In this document: positions 14,860 to 21,093 of the stretch, piece after piece
How positions within the stretch are numbered: position 1 is the stretch's first letter
Layout of the letters: each line of letters starts with the position of its first letter
Virus record (IMG/VR): IMGVR_UViG_3300042389_000805
Location: 1 to 38,049 of that record
Length of the DNA: 38,049 nt
Strand: one strand, 5' to 3'
Source of the DNA: a virus
Translations under genes and position numbers: made by a program
Notes under the pieces: model-generated
Database searches by the model: none
Seen by the model: the letters and a program-made list of their open reading frames with translations, nothing else
Told to the model about the DNA's origin: nothing

Positions 14860-14873
14860 AAACTAACGCTTAT
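14857..14873 (+). repeat. 17-nt direct repeat, copy 2
   Basis: Exact copy of 14533-14549, again starting at a stop codon. The two copies bracket the 14581 gene and its leader, as expected after tandem duplication or cassette insertion. Confidence 0.85.
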
Positions 14874-14876
14874 GAG

Positions 14877-14916
14877 GCACAGGCGCTCCGGTCATAAAGT
14901 TGACTGGGGTGCTTTT
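14877..14916 (+). terminator. Possible terminator with interrupted stem
   Basis: Outer pair GCAC (14877-14880)/GTGC (14909-14912) and inner CCGGTC (14888-14893)/GACTGG (14902-14907), followed by TTTT. Unpaired AGGCGCT on the left makes it imperfect; it may attenuate rather than terminate. Confidence 0.5.
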
Positions 14917-14944
14917 AAAAATCACACTTAAAGATAGACACAAA

Positions 14945-15316
14945 ATGAAATTAAATTACGACAACATTTTTATTTTTGGGATATTTTTTATCCTTATTAC
15001 CGTCTTTGTGGGCGGTTGCGGTATTGCGGTTTACGACCAATCACGTAAAGCGCAATTAAGCGCAACGGTTACAGATTTGCAGCAGCAGCAGAAAATAAGC
15101 GGCTCAGGTAGCAGCATGAAAACTGAAATACGTTATATTGTCATAACGGACAAAGAAACGTTTATTGTTGAAAATTCTATAATAAATGGAAAGTTCAATA
15201 ATTCAGATATTTTTTACAGGCTGCAAAAGGGCGCAAAGTATAACTTTACGGTATCAGGTGTTGGCAAAGGTATTTTTACTGATTACCGCAATATTTTAGA
15301 GTATTCACAGCAATGA
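14945..15316 (+). CDS. Membrane-anchored hypothetical protein
   Basis: 123 residues from the ATG at 14945 after AGACACAAA; the TTG at 14900 lies within the preceding hairpin. One N-terminal membrane segment (IFIFGIFFILITVFVGGCGI), then a likely outward-facing beta domain with LQKGAKYNFTVSGVGKGIFT, a pattern seen in small phage/prophage membrane proteins of unknown function. Stop overlaps the next ATG. Confidence 0.7.
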   Translation: MKLNYDNIFIFGIFFILITVFVGGCGIAVYDQSRKAQLSATVTDLQQQQKISGSGSSMKTEIRYIVITDKETFIVENSIINGKFNNSDIFYRLQKGAKYNFTVSGVGKGIFTDYRNILEYSQQ

Positions 15317-15441
15317 AAATAAAAACGCCCGACAAATACACAATTTTAACCCTAATCTTTGGCCTAATTGCCGGATTTGGATTAATGGCAATTGGAATTG
15401 CAATAACTAAAATATTTCAATTATGGATTTATCAAAACTAG
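15313..15441 (+). CDS. Small single-span membrane protein
   Basis: 42 residues; central hydrophobic run TILTLIFGLIAGFGLMAIGI. Overlaps the preceding gene by 4 bases and the following one by 19, so its reality rests on tight packing and hydrophobic pattern. Confidence 0.5.
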   Translation: MKIKTPDKYTILTLIFGLIAGFGLMAIGIAITKIFQLWIYQN

Positions 15442-15620
15442 AATTAGGTGAATACTACCGCATAAACGGCACAAAAAAGATTTTATATTGGGACGGCGAA
15501 AAATGGCTAAAACCACAAAAAGATAGCCGTAAAAATTACGGCACATATAACAGCCATTTAGAAAAACAGCCTACTAACATAAAGTCGGTTGAGTTGGTGG
15601 ATATTCGCACCGTTTCTTAA
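15423..15620 (+). CDS. Hypothetical protein
   Basis: 65 residues, basic, beta-like (LGEYYRINGTKKILYWDGEK), no family recognised. Last gene of the promoter C unit; followed by the long non-coding region. Confidence 0.6.
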   Translation: MDLSKLELGEYYRINGTKKILYWDGEKWLKPQKDSRKNYGTYNSHLEKQPTNIKSVELVDIRTVS

Positions 15621-15638
15621 AGCCAAATGTTAACGATA

Positions 15639-15668
15639 TTGCAAAGTGAAAAAATTTACCTACCTTTG
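15639..15668 (+). promoter_or_regulatory. Bacteroidota-type promoter E for a short RNA
   Basis: TTG at 15639-15641, 19-nt spacer, -7 box TACCTTTG at 15661-15668. It faces no ORF; the predicted transcript reaches a hairpin at 15704-15731 within about 60 bases. Confidence 0.65.
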
Positions 15669-15669
15669 C

Positions 15670-15735
15670 AGTACCACTTTTCATGAGATTATATACATGA
15701 GATGCCGCCAATTCAAAAGAGAGTTGGCGGCTATT
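15670..15735 (+). ncRNA. Candidate short RNA between promoter E and hairpin
   Basis: Short transcript predicted from promoter E, containing a direct repeat CATGAGAT (15682-15689 and 15696-15703) and ending in the 8-bp hairpin GCCGCCAA (15704-15711)/TTGGCGGC (15724-15731) followed by TATTTAAAA. The weak T-run means it could instead be a leader reading into the tRNA-like genes. Confidence 0.4.
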
Positions 15736-15740
15736 TAAAA

Positions 15741-15808
15741 CGGGGGTCTAGGAAAGTTTGATTTTGATTAATTAGGCTTTATTTTTGGGTTCGATTCCCA
15801 TGCCTCCA
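15741..15808 (+). other. tRNA-like 3' half (T arm plus acceptor strand), degenerate tRNA or attachment site
   Basis: 15786-15800 is a perfect T arm: TGGG, loop TTCGATT, CCCA. It is followed by TGCCTCCACA like a tRNA or tmRNA 3' end. An upstream CGGGGGT (15741-15747) can pair with GCCTCCA (15802-15808) in six of seven positions, two of them wobbles. No D or anticodon arm can be drawn in the 38 bases between. Such 3' halves are frequent phage attachment cores, but no integrase is seen here, so a decayed tRNA is equally possible. Confidence 0.4.
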
Positions 15809-15880
15809 CATAGGAAATTGAATATAAGTTGTTTATGGGTAAACTAGGCCAATTGTAGCAATATAAGCGGCTTTTAAATG

Positions 15881-15955
15881 ATAGCGGTAGTTCAGATATG
15901 TAGAACATCACTTAATTGGGAGTGAAGGACGAAAGTGCGACTCTTTCCCGTTGTC
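15881..15955 (+). tRNA. tRNA-like gene with an 8-nt anticodon loop (TAATTGGG)
   Basis: Hand fold: acceptor ATAGCGG (15881-15887)/CCGTTGT (15948-15954), all seven pairs including two wobbles; D arm GTTC (15890-15893)/GAAC (15903-15906) with a 9-nt loop lacking GG; anticodon stem TCACT (15908-15912)/AGTGA (15921-15925); loop TAATTGGG of 8 nt; 5-nt variable region AGGAC; T arm GAAAG (15931-15935)/CTTTC (15943-15947) with loop TGCGACT. CCA follows directly (15955-15957). If T16 of the loop region (15916) acts as U33, the anticodon is TGG (Pro) with an extra G. All stems being intact argues against simple decay; function is uncertain. Confidence 0.55.
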
Positions 15956-16024
15956 CAAATAAGACCCGTAACGCCTCTAAATTATGCGCATCGTGGCGGG
16001 TTATTAGATAAAGATTGTTTTCAT

Positions 16025-16080
16025 TTGGTTTTTTGGGGTTTTCCGTCCTGGTGTAAATCGGGACGGTTACCCAAAACCAA
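16025..16080 (+). other. Long hairpin with TGTAAATCGG loop
   Basis: TTGGTTTT (16025-16032) pairs with AAAACCAA (16073-16080), GGG with CCC (16070-16072), then CCGTCC (16043-16048) with GGACGG (16061-16066). The loop carries TGTAAATCGG, shared with the terminators at 13632 and 16216. No T-run follows, so it is not an ordinary terminator; it may be a processing or stability element for the RNAs encoded upstream. Confidence 0.5.
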
Positions 16081-16215
16081 GAAACAAAGAAACACGTATA
16101 AAGAATTGCATTGCTTAAAAAACCTTAGATGTAAATTTAAGGTTTTTACCAGTGCCTTGTATCAATCAAAAAAAGATGTGAGTTTATAAAATATGGTTTT
16201 TCAATTTTTAACTTT

Positions 16216-16246
16216 GCCGCCCCGTTGTAAATCGGGCGGCTTTTTT
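16216..16246 (+). terminator. Intrinsic terminator with TTGTAAAT loop, copy 2
   Basis: GCCGCCCCG (16216-16224), loop TTGTAAAT, CGGGCGGC (16233-16240), six T. Near-duplicate of 13632-13662. It closes the non-coding region before promoter F. Confidence 0.9.
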
Positions 16247-16286
16247 ATACCAAAATTTAGGCAATTACACAAAAAATATCAATCAG

Positions 16287-16319
16287 TTAACAAAATAACA
16301 ATCAAATACGTTACCTTTG
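16287..16319 (+). promoter_or_regulatory. Bacteroidota-type promoter F (packaging genes)
   Basis: TTAAC at 16287-16291, 20-nt spacer, -7 box TACCTTTG at 16312-16319. Placed 17 bases before the HNH ATG and just after a strong terminator, so it probably starts the packaging transcript. Confidence 0.7.
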
Positions 16320-16336
16320 CAGTAATACAGCGCAAT

Positions 16337-16648
16337 ATGCCAACTATCACACACAAAAGACGCAAAAGGCAGCCGGAAAAGGTAATCAGTAGAAGGGTAG
16401 ATAATTCAGACATTTATAATTCTAGTGAATGGAGGCGGGCGCGTAAAGCGTTTAAGTCGCAAAGAGAAAACGCATTTTGTGTAAAGTGCTTAGAATTGGG
16501 AATATATACGGTCACTTATGCAGTAGATCACATTATACCAATCACGCAGGGCGGTAGCGTTTGGGATAGATCAAACTGGCAGCCTCTTTGTAAAACGCAT
16601 CATAACCAAAAGAGTGGGCGCGAGGCTCACTCCCATTTTGATAGGTAA
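16337..16648 (+). CDS. HNH endonuclease
   Basis: 103 residues from the ATG at 16337; upstream in-frame codons cross promoter F and the terminator, so a longer start is ruled out. HNH core: CVKC (48-51) as first zinc pair, AVDHIIPITQGG with Asp64-His65, WDRSNWQPLC with Asn80, and CKTHHN with Cys85, His88, His89. HNH proteins next to terminase genes in HK97-type phages assist DNA cleavage during packaging, and the position here fits. Basic N-terminal tail (HKRRKRQPEK). Confident. Confidence 0.9.
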   Translation: MPTITHKRRKRQPEKVISRRVDNSDIYNSSEWRRARKAFKSQRENAFCVKCLELGIYTVTYAVDHIIPITQGGSVWDRSNWQPLCKTHHNQKSGREAHSHFDR

Positions 16649-16651
16649 ATA

Positions 16652-16918
16652 ATGGGTACAGTACAAAGCATTGAACAATATAGCGGACTTATGCAAGTAT
16701 CAATAAGTAATAGCCAACACTTTATAAAGCATTGCGAAATTCACCCAATGACACAATTAAAGTTGTTAGTCGGTGCTTATGACAAGGGCGGCGTAAAAGG
16801 AAAGTTAGAACAAATGAGGCGTTGTTCTACTGCTAAATACTTAAAGGCTATGCAACTAGGTATGGGTAAAGCAGAATACCAAAGACAAGTATTAAACGCA
16901 TACACGCCAAAGCAATGA
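16652..16918 (+). CDS. Hypothetical protein, member 1 of a local paralogue family
   Basis: 88 residues. Residues 9-40 (QYSGLMQVSISNSQHFIKHC...) align with residues 10-41 of the 16915 product and with a stretch of the 17340 product: Y-x2-L(M/L)-x2-S(I/V)-x2-S-x-H(F/Y). Basic overall, helical. It overlaps the next gene by ATGA. Family unknown. Confidence 0.65.
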   Translation: MGTVQSIEQYSGLMQVSISNSQHFIKHCEIHPMTQLKLLVGAYDKGGVKGKLEQMRRCSTAKYLKAMQLGMGKAEYQRQVLNAYTPKQ

Positions 16919-17133
16919 GAGATACAATACAACAAGATTGGCAATACAATAGCCTAATGCTTGCATCTGTAAAGGATAGCGACCACTTCATTAGGTCGTG
17001 TATGGTTTACAGTAGGATGGCAATAAAATCGTTTTTTGCGGTTACTGATAATGCGTTCACAATTACATACTACTATATACCAGCAGCAATGCAAGGCAAT
17101 ACAATACAAAGTAATTATTATGGACAAAAATAA
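16915..17133 (+). CDS. Hypothetical protein, member 2 of a local paralogue family
   Basis: 72 residues. Contains WQYNSLMLASVKDSDHFIRS, matching the motif of the 16652 product with shared QY, LM, Ser, Ser, HFI and Cys. The C-terminal part diverges (TYYYIPAAMQGN). Coupled at both ends by overlaps. Confidence 0.6.
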   Translation: MRDTIQQDWQYNSLMLASVKDSDHFIRSCMVYSRMAIKSFFAVTDNAFTITYYYIPAAMQGNTIQSNYYGQK

Positions 17134-17365
17134 GGCAGACTTCATGGTAAAGCAGGCGCGCAAACCCAACATGACAGAAACGTATTCAATGCTGTTTATG
17201 GCTTGCTTAGTAAGCGAGATAGAAGCAAGCATTGATAAAAATCAAGGCCATTTGCTAACTAAATCAGATCGTAATAATCTAACGAATAAAAGGCATAGTG
17301 CAATGAATAAAGCAATACATAACTTAAAAGCCAATTACTATGACACTAAACGATATGTTAGATAG
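17120..17365 (+). CDS. Hypothetical small basic protein
   Basis: 81 residues from the ATG at 17120 (14-base overlap with the previous gene); the earlier in-frame ATG at 17036 would overlap by almost 100 bases. Contains TYSMLFMACLVSEIEASI, a weak match at best to the neighbouring LMxxS motif, then a Lys/Asn/His-rich helical end. Function unknown. Confidence 0.55.
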   Translation: MDKNKADFMVKQARKPNMTETYSMLFMACLVSEIEASIDKNQGHLLTKSDRNNLTNKRHSAMNKAIHNLKANYYDTKRYVR

Positions 17366-17621
17366 TATATTCGATCAATACAAAGGGGACGAAGCACTGC
17401 TTAATGATGTGTGGGATGAGCGATACAAGAACCTGTTAGATGTGTCTATTAGATCAAGCAGGCACTATCATAAATATGTCAATGGCAGTGTATTGCAGTG
17501 CGGTATTAAACCAGATGCAGTATATGAAAGCGTTACAGATTGGTTGTGTGGATGCACCCCGGTATTTCCTAGCAATGGAGTGCAATACATGGGCAAAATT
17601 AAAGTTAATATAAATGAATGA
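17340..17621 (+). CDS. Hypothetical protein, member 3 of a local paralogue family
   Basis: 93 residues. RYKNLLDVSIRSSRHYHKYV (28-47) fits the Y-x2-L(M/L)-x-V-S-I-x2-S-x-H(F/Y)-x-K motif of the 16652 product. Acidic N-terminus, Cys-rich tail with WLCGCTPVF. Overlaps the previous gene by 26 bases. Role unknown; location before the terminase genes suggests packaging or regulation of it. Confidence 0.6.
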   Translation: MTLNDMLDSIFDQYKGDEALLNDVWDERYKNLLDVSIRSSRHYHKYVNGSVLQCGIKPDAVYESVTDWLCGCTPVFPSNGVQYMGKIKVNINE

Positions 17622-17775
17622 GGTGTAGAACACACATAGGAGCGCAAAAGGGCAAAGGGAGGGGGTGTTGCATCATAAAAGCCTTTGTTGGTAACACCGC
17701 CGCTGCCCCCAAACACATACTTTGGCAATTTTTAGGCAGGGGGTACACTAAAAAAAAGTTTAGACTAATCTAAAA
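17622..17775 (+). other. GC-clustered non-coding region before the terminase genes, possible packaging site
   Basis: 154 bases without a gene and with unusual G and C runs for this genome: GGGAGGGGG near 17657, GCCCCC near 17706 and AGGGGG near 17738. It contains the inverted repeat GGTGTT (17664-17669)/AACACC (17693-17698) and the hairpin TTTAGA (17759-17764)/TCTAAA (17769-17774) right before the ATG at 17776. Cos or pac sites often lie next to the small terminase gene, so this is a candidate, not proven. Confidence 0.35.
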
Positions 17776-18087
17776 ATGGAATTTACAGCCGATCAACTGC
17801 AAGAAATAGAAAATTTTGGCGGGTTAAGGTATCTACCCGAACAAATTTGTACGCTAATGGATATTGAAGATAAGGCACTATTTTTGCAGGTATTCAATGA
17901 CCCTAATTCGCTATTTTCAAAACACTATGAAAAGGGCGCAATAAAAGCACAATACGCACTTGATTTAATGGTATTTGAACAGGCGCAAAACGGAGACTTT
18001 AAAGCACTAACAGAGCATAACAGACGCATAAATGTAAACAATAAGGCGTTAAAACGGGTTAAAAATGGCCAAACACACACCAGTTGA
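17776..18087 (+). CDS. Putative packaging-associated helix-turn-helix protein
   Basis: 103 residues. LRYLPEQICTLMDIEDKALF resembles the helix-turn-helix start of small-subunit-side proteins in Bacteroidota phages, followed by HYEKGAIKAQYALDLMVFEQ and NGDFKALTEH. Overlaps the P27-type small terminase by 23 bases. It may be a DNA-recognition partner for packaging. Moderate. Confidence 0.55.
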   Translation: MEFTADQLQEIENFGGLRYLPEQICTLMDIEDKALFLQVFNDPNSLFSKHYEKGAIKAQYALDLMVFEQAQNGDFKALTEHNRRINVNNKALKRVKNGQTHTS

Positions 18088-18523
18088 AGTCAAAAAGGCA
18101 AAGGGGACATTTAGGGACGACAGACACCTGCCCGACTATGCAAGACTTGATACGGTCGAAAGCGTACCAATGCCACCGCCAACATTAAACAAAGAAGCGC
18201 ATTATGTTTGGTATGCTCAAGTAACGGCTATGCAGCAAATGAAAACACTAACACACGCCGATTTTGTTTTACTAGAATTGTTTTGCCAACAAAAATACAT
18301 TTATGACCGGGCGGTTAAGGAAATGGCAAATGACGACCTTATTACCGACACAAACAACGGCACTACAATAATGATAAACCCACTTATCAAAATGCAGACG
18401 GATGCACTAAATAACATGTTGAATTTATCCAAAACATTAGGATTTTCACCACTACACAGGACGAGCATAGGCGTAAAGGATAGCCAACCGAACGACCCAC
18501 TAAAAGACCTACTAAAAAAATAA
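18065..18523 (+). CDS. terS: Terminase small subunit, P27 family
   Basis: 152 residues. P27 features: N-terminal KKAKGTFRDDRH, PPPTLNKEAHYVWYAQV, LTHADFVLLELFCQQ, a helix with YDRAVKEMA, the NGTTIMINPLIKMQ stretch and the conserved LGFSPLHRTSIG near the end. It recognises phage DNA and loads the large subunit. Its terminal codons KDLLKK are duplicated at 19322-19338 just before the large subunit gene. Confident. Confidence 0.9.
   Translation: MAKHTPVEVKKAKGTFRDDRHLPDYARLDTVESVPMPPPTLNKEAHYVWYAQVTAMQQMKTLTHADFVLLELFCQQKYIYDRAVKEMANDDLITDTNNGTTIMINPLIKMQTDALNNMLNLSKTLGFSPLHRTSIGVKDSQPNDPLKDLLKK
18503..18519 (+). repeat. 17-bp direct repeat at terS end, copy 1
   Basis: AAAGACCTACTAAAAAA, encoding the last residues of the small terminase (KDLLKK). 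Exact copy at 19322-19338. The pair flanks the PLD-like gene and a small ORF. Confidence 0.9.
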
Positions 18524-18525
18524 AA

Positions 18526-19179
18526 ATGATAGTCAATAAAGTTAATCGTAACCCAATGGGCGTATGTACGCAATATCAAAAACCGCGTGTTTTTGCCGGA
18601 CTGGCAAAGCATAGGATTAAGTACAAATACGCCGAGGAACTGGCAAAGGAAATTAAGCCTGTAATGGGTGAACGGTATTATTGCGTGGTAAATGGTACGT
18701 TTATTTTTGGCGATTTTATAGAAGCGTTTGTAGTAGAAAATAATTACAAGGTCAAAGAGTTAAGTATATCCACATTGGGATATAATCAAAATAACGTTGA
18801 CAGCCTGCAAAACTTAATTGATGGTGATTTTGTTGAAACGCTAAATATTATCGCATCGGCAGAGTTTTATGGATTTGAGCGCGGCGTAGATAGATTAATA
18901 CCATACACCTATGAAAAACTAAACACAGGCAAAGCGGCGTTTCAACTTTCCTTTGCAGACACACACATGAAAATTGTAAACATAGAAACGGCGTGCGGAA
19001 TGTTTATAACGATGCATGGTAGCGCAAATTTGCGAAGCAGCGGAAATATAGAACAGTTTGTAATTGAGTGCGACAAAGATTTATACCAATTCAATAAAAC
19101 CCTTTTTGATACCATACTCGAAGCCACAAAGACAATAAAAAAACCATTGCGTAAATCCGCGCTATGGAATATACTATAA
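18526..19179 (+). CDS. Phospholipase D-like protein inserted between terminase genes
   Basis: 217 residues. A single HKD-like motif: HMKIVNIE (H-x-K-x4-E, with Glu in place of the usual Asp) followed by HGSANLRSSGNIEQF, matching the GSxN block of PLD-like nucleases. PLD-like proteins beside terminase genes occur in other Bacteroidota phages. With one motif it would work as a dimer; the Asp-to-Glu change leaves catalysis uncertain. The flanking 17-bp repeats indicate a later insertion (moron). It could act as a nuclease in packaging or against competing DNA. Confidence 0.65.
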   Translation: MIVNKVNRNPMGVCTQYQKPRVFAGLAKHRIKYKYAEELAKEIKPVMGERYYCVVNGTFIFGDFIEAFVVENNYKVKELSISTLGYNQNNVDSLQNLIDGDFVETLNIIASAEFYGFERGVDRLIPYTYEKLNTGKAAFQLSFADTHMKIVNIETACGMFITMHGSANLRSSGNIEQFVIECDKDLYQFNKTLFDTILEATKTIKKPLRKSALWNIL

Positions 19180-19183
19180 AAGC

Positions 19184-19309
19184 ATGAGCGATAAAAAAAG
19201 TAAAATGGCCGCAAAGTACAAGGTGCTTAAAGGCTCACAGACGGCAGCATCAAAAAGGAAGCCCAAATACGTACCATCTAAGCCTTTTGAAGGCGGCGTA
19301 CCTTTTTAA
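19184..19309 (+). CDS. Small basic hypothetical protein
   Basis: 41 residues, Lys-rich (SDKKSKMAAKYKVLKGS, then KRKPKYVPSKPFEGGVPF). 4 bases after the PLD-like gene and inside the same repeat-flanked segment, so probably part of the inserted cargo. Function unknown. Confidence 0.5.
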   Translation: MSDKKSKMAAKYKVLKGSQTAASKRKPKYVPSKPFEGGVPF

Positions 19310-19321
19310 TTAATTTACCCC

Positions 19322-19338
19322 AAAGACCTACTAAAAAA
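19322..19338 (+). repeat. 17-bp direct repeat, copy 2 (terS relic)
   Basis: Exact copy of 18503-18519. Read in the proper frame, it gives KDLLKKQ then a stop, i.e. a leftover end of terS 12 bases before the terL start. It indicates that terS once ended here, adjoining terL. Confidence 0.9.
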
Positions 19339-19349
19339 GCAATAGGATT

Positions 19350-21083
19350 TTGACGAGTGCAAAAGACAAAGTAAAACGGTATATTGATTTCTGCCTAAAC
19401 CCCGAAAGCGTTGTTTCGTCGTGGGTAGTCAAGGCGGTTAAGATGCACCTTTCTGATTTGGAAAAGGTCAAAGATAAATCGTTCCCGTTTTACTTTGACG
19501 AAGATGCGGCCATGCACCCGATAACCCTTTTTGATAATTTGCAATTTGCAAAGGGTAGTAAGGAGTTTTTTAATTTGCTTGACTGGCAAACAATGGTAAT
19601 GTGGTGCGCTTATGGATGGAAAAGAAAATCACACAATATTAAGGGCGAGTGGATAATTGATAAAAAAAACGACTTTCGTAGATACAAGCAGATTTACATA
19701 AAAGTTGCCCGTAAAAATGGTAAAACCGAATGGATGGCGGGTATAGGTTTGTACGGTCAATTCTTTGACCCACACACCGAGGATGCAGAAATATATTGGT
19801 TCGCAACCAAAAAAGAACAGGCCGCAAAAGGCTTTGACAGGCAAAAGGAAATGACAACGCGACTGGCCGCACATAGTCCGGCTTTTGCTTTAATGGCGCG
19901 GGTGATGCAATACCGCATCGTTAGCCGTTCGGGTAGTTCATTTACCACATATTTAGGGCAAGACAGCAAGGGCGAGGATGGAGCATACCCGTTTTATGGC
20001 CTATGTGATGAGTACCACGCCCACAAAACAAACGGAATGCTAAACGTTGTTGAATCGGGCATGGTAAGCCGCCATAGCCCGATGACTTGGATAATAACAA
20101 CGGCGGGAGATAACCCAGACAGCCCGTGCGCTCAGTTTGAAAAGTTTTGTAAACAGGGATTGGATGAGGTTGTGTCATTGGGCGGCACACTACCCTTTAT
20201 TTTTGATTTGGATGAGGGGGATGATTGGGAGGATGAAAAGATGTGGCAAAAGCCAAACCCGTCACTAGGCCAAACGGTAATAATTGAAAATTTACGGGAC
20301 GACTACCAGCGCGCAATATCGCAGGGTATATCCTTTAAAAACAACTTTCTAAGGAAAAATTTAAATGTATGGTTGCGGGCGCATAGTGAATGGCTAGCAG
20401 CCGACGTGTGGAAAGCAAACACCGAAGGCGCAACCGTTGAGCAGTTGCGCGAAAGTTTAAAAGGCCGTACGTGTTTTGGTGGCTTAGACTTGGCGTTAGT
20501 GTCTGACCTTTCATCTATTGTATTGATTTTTCCGCCTGAAAAAGAGGGCGAACGAATTAAATTATTATCTTGGTCTTTTTGCCCCGAAGATACAGCGTAC
20601 AAAAGAGCGGAATTAGATGCCGTTCCTTATATCGAATGGGCGGAAAGCGGCTATATGATGCTAACGCCTGGCAATGTAACAGACTTTAGTTTTATCAAAA
20701 AAAAGATACTCGAACTATCCGAAACATACGCCATTCACAGCATAGGTTACGACCCGTATAAGTCCACGCAATTGGTCACGGACTTGATTGAGGAAGGCGT
20801 ACAAATGGAATCATTCGCACAAAAGCCCGCCATAATGTCCCCCGCCGTTAATGAGTTTGAAAGATTGGCATTATCAAGGTCTTTTGAACATGGCGACGAT
20901 CCAATTTTAAAATGGTGTATATCTAACGCGCAGGTCGTTAAGTCCGCACAGGATAACGCCCGATTAGACAAAGGGGCAAGTTCTGAAAAGATCGACGCAG
21001 CGGTCGCGGCTGTTATGGCTGGCGGTCAATGGGCGGAACACCGGGACAATACGGGCAACGATGTTTTATTTGCAATTTTATAA
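19350..21083 (+). CDS. terL: Terminase large subunit
   Basis: 577 residues from TTG at 19350; no ATG is available upstream of conserved sequence, and the start adjoins the terS relic. ATPase: Walker A VARKNGKT (119-126), Walker B YGLCDEYH (216-223), coupling motif TTAGDN (250-255). Nuclease: GGLDLALVSD (377-386) with Asp380, a central GYDPYKS, and KIDAAVAAVMAGG near the end with the last acidic residue. Terminase_1 type, paired with P27 TerS. It packages DNA into the prohead and cuts it. Confident; start codon less so. Confidence 0.95.
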   Translation: MTSAKDKVKRYIDFCLNPESVVSSWVVKAVKMHLSDLEKVKDKSFPFYFDEDAAMHPITLFDNLQFAKGSKEFFNLLDWQTMVMWCAYGWKRKSHNIKGEWIIDKKNDFRRYKQIYIKVARKNGKTEWMAGIGLYGQFFDPHTEDAEIYWFATKKEQAAKGFDRQKEMTTRLAAHSPAFALMARVMQYRIVSRSGSSFTTYLGQDSKGEDGAYPFYGLCDEYHAHKTNGMLNVVESGMVSRHSPMTWIITTAGDNPDSPCAQFEKFCKQGLDEVVSLGGTLPFIFDLDEGDDWEDEKMWQKPNPSLGQTVIIENLRDDYQRAISQGISFKNNFLRKNLNVWLRAHSEWLAADVWKANTEGATVEQLRESLKGRTCFGGLDLALVSDLSSIVLIFPPEKEGERIKLLSWSFCPEDTAYKRAELDAVPYIEWAESGYMMLTPGNVTDFSFIKKKILELSETYAIHSIGYDPYKSTQLVTDLIEEGVQMESFAQKPAIMSPAVNEFERLALSRSFEHGDDPILKWCISNAQVVKSAQDNARLDKGASSEKIDAAVAAVMAGGQWAEHRDNTGNDVLFAIL

Positions 21084-21093
21084 TTAAGACAAT

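Noticed and set aside
15690-15830. CRISPR-like or attachment repeat array around CATGAGAT and the T-arm
   Set aside because: Only two 8-nt copies, no regular spacers; no cas genes or integrase in the window.
15935-16189. 84-codon + strand ORF in the non-coding region
   Set aside because: It begins inside the T arm of the tRNA-like gene, crosses the long hairpin and has no leader of the type used by other genes; composition (FWGFPSWCKSGRL) looks like translated non-coding DNA.
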